Notes: a model not told the origin generated them from the letters alone. Counted from the stretch's first letter, positions 12,302 to 25,041 are shown. The stretch is 64,000 nucleotides of DNA from Colocasia esculenta (GCA_014218235.1 CM024763.1:86786244-86850243); one strand, 5' to 3'. Numbers and translations are program-made.

Positions 12302-12776
12302 CCTCCCTCCCACGTCCAAGAGATCTCAAATAAGCATTAGGGTCGGCCAGGGACGAGATTGAGGTGTTTTTGTATGTTTAGGGTTGAAGAGTCACTCTAA
12401 AACTCTAACTCTTCCTCCAACTCTGAATTCCCATATTTATTTAGCATTTTCCTAGTATTTATCCATCTATTTGGCTTATGGTGGGCTCTAATTCCGTAGC
12501 TAGCAGGTTAGGGTAGTGTTAGGAGTCTATCCTAGATATATATAAGTCATATTATTGATTAACTTGACCATTTTTAATTTATTAATAATTTAATTACAAA
12601 TTTTGACTTATTTATCTCTAATCCATCATTGGACTCTTGCTTTTTGGCCCATTAACTCATGTATGAACCATTAATGTAAGCTCATCACTTATTTTTGCTT
12701 AATGAGTTTTAATTTATTCACAATTCTTTTTAATTTAAATGTATTTATCTCAATTAAAAATTTGAGAGTTGCTACA
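12297..12776 (-). mobile_element. 3-prime LTR of chromovirus A, proximal part
   Basis: On the minus strand it begins TGTAGCAACTCTC right after a polypurine tract. It is similar to the first ~480 bp of LTR H. It stops at the aagag duplication and resumes at 453 on the other side of the insertion. Base composition is AT-rich and no gene is present. Confidence 0.75.
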
Positions 12777-12791
12777 TCCTCTCCCTCTTAA
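12777..12791 (-). other. Polypurine tract of chromovirus A
   Basis: The minus strand reads AAGAGGGAGAGGA directly before the LTR start. That is the expected plus-strand DNA priming site of an LTR retrotransposon. Confidence 0.75.
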
Positions 12792-12834
12792 AAGAATTTG
12801 GTCCCCAAATTCATATAAGGAAGAATGTCTTATC

Positions 12835-14376
12835 GAATAGATCCGGATAGTTCCGTCTCATTGTCGATTCTGGTTCCCACGTGGCTTCTTCTACTCCATG
12901 GTTGTTCCAAAGTATCTTCACCACGGGTATAGATCAATTTTGAAGTTGTTGTATCTTCTTGTCTAGTATTCTAACGGGCTTCTCTTCATAGGTCATATCC
13001 TTGTGCAATACTATATCATCGTAGCGTATCACATGAGATGGGTCGTACACATACTTCCTCAGCATAGACACATGGAAGACATTGTGTATGGTGGAGTATT
13101 GTGGAGGTAATGCTAGACAATATGCCACTTCACCGACTCTCTCGAGTACTTCAAAAGGACCGATGAACCTTGAACTTAACTTGCTTTTGATTCCAAATCT
13201 TTGGAATCCTCGGGTTGGAGATACCTTGAGTAGTACGTGATCTCTGACCTGAAACTCTAGGTCTCTTCTTCTTTTATCTACATACATCTTTTGCCTGGAT
13301 TGGGCTACTTTGATTCTATCTCTAATGATTCGAATATCTCTGCTAGTGTTTTGCACTAAGTCAGGTCCCAACCATTGTTGTTCACCAACCTCATTCCAAC
13401 ATAATTGTGATCTATAGTTTCTACCATACAGTGCTTCAAATGGTGCCATCTTGATACTTGCTTGGTAACTATTATTGTATGCAAACTCCATCAGTGATAG
13501 TTGCTCATTCCAGTATCCTTTGAAGTCTATAGTACAAGCTCGTAGCATGTCTTCTACGATCTGGTTCATCCTCTCAGTCTGACCATCAGTCTGTGGGTGG
13601 AAAGCAGTACAGAAGTTAAGTTTAGTACTAAGTGCAGTTTGAAGTCCTTTCCAAAAGCAAAAGGTAAACCTTGGGTAACGATCGGAGACTATGGATGCAT
13701 GAACTTCATGTAATCTCACGATCCCTTTTACATATAATGCGGCTAATACGTCCACACTCTAGGTACTCTTGATTGCTAAGAAGTGTGCGGACTTGGTTAG
13801 TCGGTCTACTATGACCCAAATAGCATCGAGTCCACCACGAGTTCGGGGTAAACCCATGATGACGTCCATGCTAATGCTTTCCCACTTCCATTCTGGTATG
13901 TCCAGGGGTCTGAGTACACCCGCGGGATGTTGGTGCTTCGCCTTGACTTGCTGACAGGTGAGGTAGTGCGCAGCATGCTCAGCTACCTCACGCTTTATGT
14001 TAGGCCACCAAAATGTTCTTTTCATGTCTTGGTACAGCTTGGTTGCACCAAGGTGAATAGTGTACTTGGTCTTGTGGGCTTCATCCATCAGCTTCCTTTT
14101 CAATTCTTCATTGTCAGGCACACAAGTCTTGCCATAAAATAGTAATATTCCATCTTCAGTGATGGAGAAATCTTGTCTGTCTGCTATGGTTTCCTTGACA
14201 CGAACCAAGAATGGATTGTTTGCTTGTTGATCTCTAATCTCTAAAAAAATGTCGGGTTGTATCCTGAGGTTAGCAATCAGTACATGATCGCTCCTTTTCT
14301 CAATATTTATGTCCAGTTTGGCGAATTGTTCTAGCAATTGCATCTCGCCCATAACTAAACATGACACGGATGCCAC
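12835..14376 (-). pseudogene. Integrase with C-terminal chromodomain, chromovirus A (Tekay/Del-like), decayed
   Basis: Integrase inserts the cDNA copy into chromatin. The N-terminal zinc region has H and later Cys residues, but the first Cys of the usual CLTCQQVK motif is Tyr (YLTCQQVK). The first catalytic Asp is in ISMDVIMGLP. After a stop near 13757 the second open block has SDRYPRFT (Asp) and FHPQTDGQTER, with Glu in QIVEDMLRA. The GPFEVLERVG C-terminal module follows. A stop near 12934 separates a chromodomain-like tail (ILWNNHGVEEATWEPE, about 12835-12930) in the same frame. The chromodomain places A among chromoviruses; it targets integration to marked histones in that family. Stops make it inactive. 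Confidence 0.85.
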
Positions 14377-15764
14377 AGGCTTCCAGCTACCGCATTACCC
14401 TTGCCAGGGTGATATTGAATGTTGAAGTTGAAGTCCTTAAGGTACTCCAACCATCTTCTCTATCTCATGTTGAGCTCCTTCTGAGAGAATAGATACTTCA
14501 GGCTTTTGTGATCTGAGTTAACAGTGAATTGTTCTCCATAGAGATAGTGTTGCTAGATCTTGAGTGCAAAGACAACCGCAACCAATTCTAGATCATGGAC
14601 AGGGTAGTTGACCTCATGAGGCTTCAATTGTCTTGACGAATAGGCTATCATCTTTTCCTCCTGCATCACTACATAGCCTAGACCGATACCAGATGCATCA
14701 GTATAGACTAAGAATCCTACGCCTTCAATTGGTAGAGCGAGGACAGGTGCAGATGTCAAGCATTTCTTTAATGTCTGAAAGCTCTTCTCACATTCCTTGC
14801 TCCAGACATAGGGGTTATCCTTCCTAGTGAGGCAAGTGAGGGGTATAACAATCTTCGAGAAGTCTTTAATGAACTGTCTATAGTAACCAGCCAGTCCGAG
14901 AAAACTTCTAACTTCGATCACATTTGTTGGTTGCCCCCAATTGAGTACAGCTTCGACTTTGGAAGGATCAAAAGCTATACCATCTTTGGATATGACATGG
15001 CCTAAGAATGAAACGTCTTCGAGCCAAAACTCACGCTTGCTCAATTTTGCATAAAGCTTATTGTCCCGCAAGATCTGTAGAGCGATCCTCAGATGCTCCT
15101 CATGTTCTTCTTTGGTTTTGGAATATATAAGGATATCATCAATAAATACCATGATGAATTTTTCATGGTATGGCCGATAGACGTTGTTCATCAATTGCAT
15201 GAAAGTTGCATGAGCATTTGTTAGACCAAATGGCATAACGATAAATTCATAATGTCCATACCTGCTCCTCAAAGATGTCTTATAAATATCTTCATCCTTG
15301 ATTCTCATCTGATGATATCCATACTTAAGGTCAATCTTGGAAAAATATTTAACTCCAGATATTTGATCAAATAGTTCATCGACGCCAGTTAGAGGGTACT
15401 TGTTCTTGATAGTTAGCTAGTTCAACTACCTGTAGTCGATGCATAGTCTCAGGATCCATCCTTCTTCAGGTGCTCCCCAAGGAGAAGTACTCAGTCTAAT
15501 GAAGCCTTTCTCCAGCAACTCCATCAATTGCCCTTTCAACTCTTTCAACTCAGCAAGAGATATTCTATAAGGTTGATGTGACACCGGTGCAGCTCCAGGG
15601 ATCAAGTCGATAGAGAAATTTACATCTCGTTCAGGGGGTATTCCTGGCAGCTCCTCGGGGAAAATGCCAGGGTAGTCTTGTACTATGTGCATGTCTGCTA
15701 CCTTGGATACTTTCTTTTCAACTACTACTACGGCAAGGAATGCCACACATCCCTTCCTAATCAT
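14377..15764 (-). pseudogene. Reverse transcriptase and RNase H of chromovirus A, decayed
   Basis: The RT starts in the block 15764-15426 (PGIFPEELPGIPPERDV, then GFIRLSTSPWGAP and CIDYR) and is broken by a stop. It continues in 15308-14553, where MPFGLTNAHATF and the catalytic box VFIDDILIYS (residues 54-63 of that block) are intact. RNase H follows, with VYTDASGIGLG and YPVHDLELVAVVFALKI. It then meets a stop, and VNSDHKSLKYLFSQKELNMR lies beyond. The order matches Ty3/gypsy pol. Several stops and frameshifts mean no full product. Confidence 0.85.
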
Positions 15765-17151
15765 GCATTATGCCCGAATGGTAGAGATTAGAGACAAGTG
15801 TCTCTTGTGTCTACGTCTAGTGAAGGATAGCTTAGGGAATTCACTAAATGTAATCTTCCCTCTTCTAAAATCAATGCTTGCTCCATAAGTGGATAGTCAG
15901 TCGGCTCCCAATATCACATCATAGCAATCCATGAGCATGCATACTAGATCAGCTTTTAAGTTATGGTTTCCTATCATTATATCAGCTAATGGAAAATATT
16001 TGTTTAGTTTGGCCTTCTCTCCCAGTGGTGTTGCAACTGGAAATTCAAAGCCCATAGATGCAAGTTTAATATTCAGAGTATCAGCGAAGTTTTGAGATAT
16101 GAACGAATGTGTAGCACTAGTATCAAACAAAACAAATGCTGATTGAGAAAGGACTTGCAGTGTACCTTCAACCACTCCCCCTTCTTTAGTGGTTTCTGTT
16201 TCTTGCACGGCTTGAAGTCTACCTTGTTCCATTTGTCCACCCAAACGCTTCTCATTCTCCCTTATCATAGGGCAATCGGGAATGCGATGTTCCCGACTCC
16301 CGTAGCACAGGCACATGCCAGCTTTCCTCCAGCATTCTTCAGCAATGTGACCAGCCTTGTCACAATGCTTATAATTGGTCTTGTTCAGAGTAGAGGGGGT
16401 AGCGATCTTGGGCTTCCTTTCTTGGCTTGGCCCTTCTGTGATGTTCAACGGCCGCTTTTTGCCATTGGTTGGTCTGCTTGAAGAACTAGGTGCTCGTTCT
16501 TTCTTGACAATTCTACCCTTAATGTGATCTGTGAAATCAGTCGCATCCTCCAGCAGCTGAGCCTTCTTGACCATCTCAGCATAAGTCTGAATGTCAAGTG
16601 GTGCCAGTTGAGTAATATACGAAGGCTTGAGTCCATTGAGGAACCGCCTCGCCTTCATCTTCTCGTTGTTGACAAGGTGATTGGCATATCGCGCTAATCG
16701 AAAGAATTGAGCCTCATATTCTGTCACCGTGAGGTTCCTTTGTTTCAATGCCGCGAACTTGGCGACCTTCCTTTCTTGAACACGTTCAGAGAAATATTTA
16801 GAGTTGAATTCTTCTTTGAACTCATTCCATGTGAATTGTCCATCCTCCCTAGTGGCTTTCACTGATTCCCACCATGCACGGGTGTCTCTTTCCAGTTGGA
16901 AAGTAGCAAGCAGTATTTTGTCACCATCCGCACATTGCATGACATAGAAGATGCGCCCAGTCTCCTTCAGCCAGTGTTCTACCTCATCAGGATTAGTTGT
17001 TCCAGCAAATCGTAGTGGATTCATGCTCTAAAACTTTTTGTGTAAGTCTCCAGCTCCCCGATTCCCGCTACCTTGAGCAGCTTGCAGTAGGGCTTGGGTC
17101 AGATTCTGAATTGTCCGTTGCATGTCACCGAGTTGTGCACACTCCGCTACT
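15765..17151 (-). pseudogene. Gag and aspartic protease of chromovirus A, 5-prime truncated
   Basis: An open block of 375 codons (17024-15897) has the retrotransposon Gag core (DEVEHWLKETGRIF and RDTRAWWES, with FNSKYFSERVQERKVAKF) at residues 13-92. Two CCHC-like knuckles lie at about 218-251. Both are damaged: the first has Tyr for the first Cys (YKHCDKAGH) and the second has its Cys pair disordered (CLCYGSREH). The protease motif reads LFDTSATHSFIS (Asp 301) where family members usually have D-S/T-G-A. The Gag frame extends upstream to about 17151, interrupted by one stop, and is cut by the F-type LTR end at 17152. A's PBS and 5-prime LTR are therefore absent. Confidence 0.85.
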
Positions 17152-17324
17152 GTAACAGCCCCAATGCCTGGATTCCCGACTCCCACCAAGGATCTGACCA
17201 TCGGCACCACCGCCCACGGGTCCGGAGACCCGGAAGGACTGACGGATCAATCTAACAAGATATGTGAACGCAGCATTATTGACTGTACACTTTCGTTGTC
17301 TAGAGTTCTTTGCACACGCCAAAA
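17152..17324 (-). mobile_element. Terminal fragment of an F-type LTR inserted in Gag of A
   Basis: The plus strand starts TGTAACAGCCCC and contains cgcccacgg, tccggagacccggaag and aacaagatatgt. These match the first ~110 bp of the F LTRs (50792, 53726, 62187) with divergence. After about 17260 the similarity fades. The rest of this LTR was probably displaced by insertion of element B and would lie beyond the gap. Confidence 0.6.
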
Positions 17325-19879
17325 TGCTCACCTTCTCTAAACTGTCTCACAAATTTAAAATAGCAAGGATGAACTAGAAAAGTGGTGAGAACATGTCATT
17401 TTCACAGGGAGACTAGATAAAGTTCGACTTAAGAAACTATTTTTGAAACAACTTTAACAAACACCTTTTCACCAAAATAACATTGCACTAAAATCAATTA
17501 TATAAACAACTCCAATTAAATCCCTCACAACTCCGACAGATCAAACATAATGAAAGAACAAGTTGAATTGAAATTAAAAGAAAATTAACATCATTGTATC
17601 CTCTCAATTGAGGGATTGAACAGGTAAAACAACAATCTGAACTAGAATCTCACGGATGCACTTCTATTTCTGAAATGATTTGGAAATATGACAGAACACA
17701 AATTCTCAAAAGAACATTATCAACTCAATGTACCCTTACAGCTCAGGGGATCGGACAGAAAATAAGAACAGAAATCTACGATACTACTCAAATAAGCACC
17801 ATCAAGACTGAAATTCTCAATGCATTAAACTGAACTACAACTCTTGATGACAGATCAAATTAAGCACCCTTATACTGAGAACAAAATGAGCTATAAGCAA
17901 TTCAGATCACTATACCTTCACAGCTCGAGGGATGAAGAACAAACGAGAAATGAAATACACTCAGCTTTAGGACAGCAATGAGAAACACAGCAGATTTCTG
18001 AACCCTCTCCACTCGAGGATGAAGAACAAATAAATTTAAGAAATATAACTTGCACATCAACTTCTAATCTGTGCAAAGAGAAGAAGAACACTAATCGAAA
18101 TAGAAATCTCCAAGAAATAAAAATAGAAGAGGAGCCAAGCTCCCTGATCTCTGGTTGCCCTCTGGACACCGTCGCCTTCCTCTACAGCTTACAGAAGAGT
18201 GGAAGAAGTCCTCAGACCCCTCAGCTCCACCGAAGAAAAGAAGAAGCTCTCAGAAGAACGGAAGAAGTTGTCGACCTCCGGATTGTCCCCTTGTGCAGTC
18301 GCCCTCCAAAAGAACAGAAGAAAGCCCATGGATCGTTCTCCTCTACTCTCACAAAATAAGAAATGAAAATAACAAACTCCACTGGTTCTGACTCTCCAGC
18401 ACAGAAGAAATGAACCAACGCAGCAGAAATGGAAAATTTTCACTAGATTGATCTCACTAAACACAGAAGAAATGAAATTAACACAGAAGGAATGGAAGAA
18501 TCAACACCGAAGAAATTGAAGAAACAATTTGTAACCCTCACAGCTCTCACAGAAGAAAAGAAGAAAATTAAAACTCAAATCCCCTTCCCAACAGCTGACA
18601 GAAGAAACCCCCTCACAAAATGCTGAACTCAGAAGAAAGGAAAAAAGCTAAACTCTCCTCCAGATCTGAACAACCTACAGAAGAAAAGAAAAACACATCT
18701 ACCTCCGAAAAAATGAACAGCCGAATCGCCCGCTTCTGAGGACCTTGGGGTCCTTAAATAGGCTCCACCGAACCTTCCCTCACACATGCCTAGCTCCATC
18801 GCCCGAGCTCCCCACACGCTACCTCTGCTTCACATGCCCAGGCTCCAGGACTCCTTTGCACACCAGCTTCTGCATCGCACTGGATCCGCCATGCCATCTG
18901 CCTCTCTCACGCCCGAGCTCACACGCCAGCTGCGCTTCCCACCTCCAGAGCTTCGGCCGCACCGCCTTTAGCCGTACATGCCTTTGCATGCCCCAGTCGT
19001 ACGCTCCAGCTGCTGCGCACATGCCAGCTCCGCACCCAGCAGATTTGGCTGCCAGCGCTCCACTGCACAGCCTCCAGCCCTTCACCCAGCTCTGTACGGC
19101 CAGATCCGACTCAGATCCTCCGCACACCCACCTCCATCACGTCACGCCCAACTTCCAGATGTTTCCTGGCCTTTCCCTACCTCCATTTTCACACATGGTA
19201 GTCTGCATACCCCAGCTCCACGCGCCCAAGCTCCGCACGAGCTCCAGATCTGCATGAGCTCCATCGCCCGAGCTCCGCCAGCCTCACACCCCCTGGTTCT
19301 GCACGCACCGCCTCCGCAGCGCCAGATGTGCAGCACCCAAATGAGCAACTTTTCATGGCTACTCCCTGGCTCCGTCAACCTGATGGGAAGAAGAAAAAGG
19401 TAAGGCGGTGGTGTACGTGGCCGGTTATGGTGAGATGAGAGAAAGGGTATGGCGCACTGTGCCGATGGTGGTGAAGAAAGAATGCTGGCGCAATGGACTT
19501 ATGAGGGGGGGTATATGGCATGATGGTATTGGGTGAGGTTTTAAAATTTATTTAAAATTTTGATTTATTTATTGATTAATATTAACAAGAATTATTGAAG
19601 ATGTTTACGAAATATAAAAGTAATAATAAGACCAACATTATTTATATACAATGTACCTGTAAAAAGGAAAACACTTTTATTAGTAAAACTATTCAAAGAC
19701 ATTGACTTTATTAAATGGGAATCTAACTATGTGTTCTACTCGAAAATTTAACTAATATGGTCAAAAACTTATCCTGGATGAAATGAAAATTAAAATCAAA
19801 ATGCACATTATTTATAGACAAAAACTGTCTAAAATTAACTATATGTATGAAATTTAACATGAAAATTTCATAGTTATCA
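17325..19879 (-). mobile_element. 3-prime LTR of Athila-like element B
   Basis: The minus strand begins TGATAACTATGAAA directly after a polypurine tract. Near the far end it reads AGTCTCCCTGTGAAAATGAC, resembling the U5 text of Athila LTRs. The end is set at TGAGCA (plus TGCTCA at 17325); this boundary is uncertain by some tens of bases. Composition changes sharply. On the plus strand 17.7-18.7 kb is A-rich with recurring acagaagaaa words, while 18.76-19.38 kb is C-rich with recurring gcccgagctcc words. Long open frames there (for example 18745-19257) are a by-product of composition, with no domain. No gene is present. Confidence 0.65.
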
Positions 19880-19890
19880 CTCCCCCATAC
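19880..19890 (-). other. Polypurine tract of element B
   Basis: The minus strand reads GTATGGGGGAG immediately before TGATAAC. Just upstream is AAGGGACTAGCAATG, which also occurs on the plus strand before the 3-prime LTR of element E (about 34510-34525). This ties B and E to one lineage. Confidence 0.8.
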
Positions 19891-21116
19891 TTGAACATTG
19901 CTAGTCCCTTAGTAATAAAAATATTACTCCAAATGTAGGACTAGAAAATGTAATGTCTCATGCTAAACAGCCATCATGTAAAAGATTAATGTGGAGATAT
20001 GTCTTTCCTAATTGTAAGGGCTTATGGCAAGAAATTAGTGCACGAATGATAGCTCACTTAAAAGTTCACATCAGCCCTTCTGGAGCTTCTCTGCCTCAGC
20101 TAGTATTTGAGATTAGATTAATTCGAGGGAGAAGAAAAGAATTCTGGAATAAGATCCTTGCTCAGTCAGATTGGGTTGTTCTCTCAGTTCCATTCTGCCC
20201 AACTTCCTTGAGGATTATTTCTCTGAGCTGAGGACTTTGCCTCTTTATTTGCACTTTGTGCACTCAAAATTTTTTTTTTTTCTTTTTCATCCATAATGTT
20301 GCACAACCCATCACTTTTCAAGAGTATCGAGTCCAACTTTACTCAGATCCGAGGCATTTTTCATGGATTTTTTTTCTTTTCTTTTGCTTTTTCTTTTGCT
20401 TTTTCTTTTTTTCTTTTCTTTTCTTTTCTTTTCTTTTCTTTTCCTCCTAAGGGAAGGATGGGCAGTCAAGTTCCTTGATCACATGCATTCACTTTCTTCG
20501 CAATTCACTTAAGGGGAAGGGAGAAAACCAATCACCTCTCCCCTACTAGCCTTAACAAATTTGCTACATTCGGGTTCAACTAGTCTAAGTGGTTGTGTAG
20601 TGTGTGTATAAAAACTTCTTGCCATAAATCCTTACATAAGGTAGACAGGAAGTACATGTAATCCTTTACTAGAGGCTACCTAACATGGATGTTTGCAAAG
20701 GAATGTGACAACTACAAAATTTTAATGGTTAAAGATCAGACACATAGTCTGTGTTTCGCAATGCCAAAAAAAAAAATTTATTCGAAGATGAAACATTATG
20801 AAATTTTCTTTTATTTACACATGTATAAGCTAAATGTAAAGAAAGAAAACGAAGCATTGATTAGGGTGAGGACTATAAATGCATGCTTTATTCTACCCTT
20901 CCTAACTTATTTACAGGAAAATAAAGTAAGACAGAGAATTACCTGATAAAGGAAATCTGTACACATGGGTTGCCTCCCAAGAGCGCTAAGTTTATCATCT
21001 TCAGCCAGACGCAATTAAGCTCCATTTGGCTCAGCTAACTTGGTAGACTTAATTTTCAAGGAAGATGGGCTTTCAAAGAAGTGTTTTAATCTCTGCCCAT
21101 TAACAGTGAATGATTG
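19891..21116 (-). other. 3-prime untranslated region of element B; no gene seen
   Basis: It lies between the integrase stop and the PPT. It contains the lineage-typical text AGCGCTCTTGGGAGGCAACC (minus strand, about 20965-20990). A counterpart sits at 33473-33496 in element E. It also carries a TTTTC microsatellite. Confidence 0.7.
20367..20443. repeat. (TTTTC)n microsatellite
   Basis: Runs of TTTTC, with a few TTTTGC and longer T variants, cover about 75 bp inside the 3-prime UTR of B. Length is likely polymorphic. Confidence 0.85.
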
Positions 21117-22200
21117 TCAAGTTTTAGGGTCAAGAATAATGACAGCACCATTGTCACAAGCTTTGACAACAGTGTAAGGACCATCCCATCGGGACTTCAA
21201 TTTTTTCGGAAACAGACGAAGCCTAGAATTAAATAACCAAACCTTATCATGCACTTGAAAAGTTTTTCTATGAATGTGTTTACCATGGAATGCTTTGGCT
21301 TTAGCTTTATAAATCTTGGAACTTTCATAGGCTTCATTTCTGAGCTCTTCTAGCTCATTCAGCTGTAGGGTCCTTTGTTGACCAGCTTGGGCTAAATCAA
21401 GATTTACCTGTTTAATAGCCCAATAGGCTCTATGCTCAAGTTCTACCGGTAGATGACAAGATTTTCCAAAAACAAGCCGGTAAGGGGACATTCCAATGGG
21501 AGTTTTAAAAGCGGTTCGATAGGCCCACAATGCATCATCTAACCTTTCTGACCAGTCTTTCCTATCAGGCCTAACTGACTTCTGAAGAATGTTCTTAATC
21601 TCCCTGTTTGATACTTCTACCTGGCCACTGGTTTGCGGATGGTAAGGTGTTGCTAGCCTATGGGTGATCCCATACTTCCTTAGGAGGGTCCTAAACTGAG
21701 TGTTGATGAAATGTGGTCCTCCATCACTAATGATTGCCTTGGGCCACCCAAATCTAGAAAAGATGTTTTTCTGAAAAATTTGATAACCACCTTATGATCA
21801 TTGGTCTTTGTGGCACTATCCATTTGGACACATAATCAACAGCAACTAAAATGTACGTGTATCCAAAGGACGGTGGAAAAGGTCCCATAAAGTCTATTCC
21901 CCAAACATCAAAAATTTCTACAACCAAAATGGGATTAAGAGGCATCATATCCTTCTTAGAAATGTTTCACATGGTTTGACATCTAGGACACGCCTTACAA
22001 AATTGGTGGGCATCCTTAAACAATGTAGGCCAACAGAAACCAGAGTCTAAGACCTTAGCAGCGGTCTTCTTTCCTGAAAAATGCCCTCCACAAGCAAGAG
22101 AATGGCAAAACTTGAGGACACTTTGATGCTCACTCTCAGGGACACATCTTCTTATCACTTGGTCTGGTCCTATGAAGAATAGCTCCGGGTCCTCCCAAAT
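21117..22200 (-). pseudogene. Integrase of Athila-like element B, decayed
   Basis: Block 22158-21967 carries the HHCC zinc region (SLACGGHFSGKKTA, then CKACPRCQ). Block 21948-21754 has the first catalytic Asp in WGIDFMGPFPPSFGYTYIL. The second Asp is in AIISDGGP near 21725, followed by a YHPQTSGQVEVSN-type box around the catalytic Glu. Block 21530-21117 has WAYRTAFKTPIGMSPY and the C-terminal WDGPYTVVKACDNGAVII. Stops and shifts separate the blocks. The motif spelling is typical of Athila integrases. There is no chromodomain. Confidence 0.85.
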
Positions 22201-22260
22201 AAAATACTTGTCCCTAGCAAAGAATCTCTCTCTTTCATTTTTGGTCCAATCTCCAGGTAC

Positions 22261-24399
22261 TCATCCAATGACTTTATAATTCACAATGTGTGCGTACCAT
22301 GGAGATGAAATACTGGAGACAGCTAAAATATGCTCATCCGGGAAAGCATCTCTAATAGGCATAGAGTCTGGGGCAACTATTCTGGACAAATGGTCAGCTG
22401 CCACATTCTTGGATCCTTTCTTATCATGAATTTCCAAATCAAACTCCTGTAACAATAGAATTCATCTTATCAACCTAGGCTTGGCATCCTTTTTGGCAAG
22501 TAAATGCCTTAAGGCAGCATGGTCAGTGAAAACAATGATTTTGGCTCCTAAAAGGTAAGATCTAAACTTCTCTAAGGCAAAAACAATAGCTAGGAGCTCT
22601 TTCTCAGTGGTTGTGTATCGAATCTAAGTGACATTCAATGTTCTGCTTGCATAATAAATCACTATAGATTCTTTATCAGTTTTCTGACCCAAAATAGCAC
22701 CTATTGCAAAGTCTGAAGCATCACACATTATCTCAAATGGTAATGACCAGTCTGGAGATTGTAGAATTGGAGCTCTGGTCAAAATGTCTTTTAAGTCCTC
22801 AAATGCTTTGTTACAAGCTTCGTCAAAAATGAAAGGAGTGTCTTTTAACAAAGAGGTCAATGGTCTTGCAATTTTGGAAAAGTCTTTGATGAACCTCCTA
22901 TAAAGTCCAGCATGACCAAGGAAGGATTGAATTTGTTTGACATAGTTGGGAGGAGGTAATTCAGAAATGAGATTTAGCTTGGCTTTATCTACCTCTATCC
23001 CTCTCTCTGAGACAATATGCCCTAAGACAATCCCCTCCTTTACCATGAAGTGGCTCTTTTCCCAACTTAGGACAAGATTGGCATTAATGCATCTTTTGAG
23101 CACTTCAGTCAAATGGTCGAGGCACGAATCAAAGTCACTTCCAAACACAGAAAAATCATCCATGAAGACTTCTAAGTAATCCCCAACCATGTCTGAGAAA
23201 ATAGACAGCATGCAACGTTGAAAAGTTGCAGGGGCATTGCACAACCCGAAAGGCATGCGTCTAAAGGTAAAAGTTCCAAATGGACATGTGAAAGTGGTCT
23301 TTTCTTGGTCCTCAGGGTGAATAGCCACTTGGTTATACCCTGAATATCCATCAAGGAAGCAAAAAAAATTTTGGCCTGCAAGTTTCTCTAAGATTTGGTC
23401 AATGAAAGGCAAGGGGAAATGGTCTTTCTTGGTCATCGCATTCAATTTGCGATAGTCAATGCACACTCTCCATCCTGTAGCCAACCTAGTGGGAATGAGC
23501 TCACCCTTTTCAGTTTGAATTACAGTTAGTCCTGACTTTTTCGGCAGAACTTGAATTGGACTAACCCACTGGCTATCAGAGATGGGATAAATGAATTCAG
23601 CATCAAGCCATTTCACAATCTCCTTCTTAACAACTTCTTTCATGTTGGGATTAAGCCTTCTTTGCATTTCTCTTGAGCTTTTAGCATTCTCTTCTAAGTA
23701 TATGTGATGTGTGCACACTGAAGGACTTATCCCTCTCAAATCATCTATTGTCCAACCTATAGCTTTCTTGTGATTTTTCATGACTTCAATCAATTTCTTC
23801 TCCTGCCCTTCCTCAAGATCACTAGCAATTATGACGGGCCAAGTCTCATTTTCTCCTAAAAAGATGTACTTTAAACTAGCAGGGAGTGGTTTTAGCTCAA
23901 CCTTAGGAGGACACTCTAATGGAAATGATGGATCATTATTTTGAAATAAAGAATTAAATTGTCCTTCCACTCCCTCAAACCCTAGAGCACAGGGTTGGTC
24001 TACTGTTTCTTCCACACAAGATTCTTCCAAGGAGTCTACCACTAGAAAACTCTCTCCTTGATCATGGTGCCTAGATGCCCTAAAAATATTGATACTAACC
24101 CGCCTATCCCCAAATGATATATCCATCATCCTTGTAGCACAATCAATGTTAGCCCTAGCTGTGGCCAAAAAAGGTCTACCAAGGATGATGGTGGACTGAG
24201 TTAAATCTTGAGGAGTGTTCATGTCTAGAATGATGAAATTGGCAGGGAAGTAACAATCATTGATTTTCACAATAACATCTTCAACTAAGCCTTTAGGAGT
24301 GGTGACAGAACGATCGGCTAGTTGAAGGACAACAGAAGTGGGTTTCAATTCTCCTAACTTGAATTTCTCAAAAAATAGCAGAAGGTAGGAGATTGACAC
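22261..24399 (-). pseudogene. Protease C-terminus, reverse transcriptase and RNase H of Athila-like element B
   Basis: The longest open block in the window (591 codons, 24399-22624) runs from the end of the protease domain through RT into RNase H. RT has CIDYRKLNAMTKKDHFPLPF at 313-332, FLDGYSGYNQ at 348-357, MPFGLCNAPATFQRCM at 382-397 and the catalytic box VFMDDFSVFG at 411-420. FMDDFSVFG is the usual Athila spelling. RNase H starts at about 556 (IMCDASDFAIG). It is cut by a stop after YYASRTLNVT, and continues with TEKELLAIVFALEKF, FTDHAALRHL and AADHLSRI down to 22261. The RT core looks intact over this length, but the surrounding breaks make the element defective. Confidence 0.9.
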
Positions 24400-24790
24400 T
24401 GGCTCCTAAATCTAAAAGGCCGCTTTCAAAAGTGACTCCACCGATGGTGCAAGGAATTAATGGAGTGCCTGGATCTTTGAGCTTTTTAGGGAGTTGGTTC
24501 AAGACAATGGTACTCACAGTTTCTGGAAGAATGATTGTTTCAATTTTATTTCTCACTTCACGTTTTGGAGTACACATTTCTTTTAAGAATTTGGCATAAG
24601 CAGGCACATGCTTAATGGCATCAATGAGAGGAATGTTGATGTAAACTTGCTTAAAAAGTTCCAAGAGTTCTTCATTACCAGTTGGTTTGTTTTTGGATTT
24701 TGGCTTTAAAGCCTCAGGAAAAGGGACTCTTGGAATGTAGCAGCTTGGGTCTTCATTCATTTTGATTTTTTCTAGAGGTTCTTCAATCAT
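24368..24790 (-). pseudogene. Pre-protease region and protease N-terminus of element B
   Basis: This 140-codon block has the Athila-lineage text INIPLIDAIKHVPAYAKFLKEM at about 52-73 and the protease active site LLDLGASVNLLPSAIF at the end. The lineage uses D-L-G in place of D-T/S-G. The next block (from 24399) continues the domain in another frame, so a frameshift lies in 24368-24399. Bases 24791-25041 upstream read lysine/glutamate-rich text with breaks and probably link Gag to the protease. Confidence 0.85.
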
Positions 24791-25041
24791 TTTCTCTTTT
24801 CCTTGGATTTTTCTTTCTCAACATTTTCTTCATTCTCTTCTTCAATTTCAATTTCAACTTCATTTTCTTTATCCTCATGCAATGTTGACATGTGTGGGTG
24901 AGGATTTATTCTGATTTTTCCACTTCTTAAAGTAGACATAGTTTTAGCATTTTCTACTTGGGGGCCCCTAGCTTGGGCAGGAGGAGAGTCCTGTTGTATA
25001 GGTTGACTCTGGTTTTGTCTCCTATTTTCTGTAGGCTGATT

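Noticed and set aside
17122..17340. Continuation of A gag upstream of 17152
   Set aside because: From 17152 the sequence matches the terminal part of the F LTRs, not Gag or an A-type leader, so A is truncated there.
18745..19403. Cys/Pro/His-rich open frames of 141-170 codons
   Set aside because: They lie inside the C-rich half of the B LTR and are produced by repeated gctcc/cacgc words; antisense frames are open as well.
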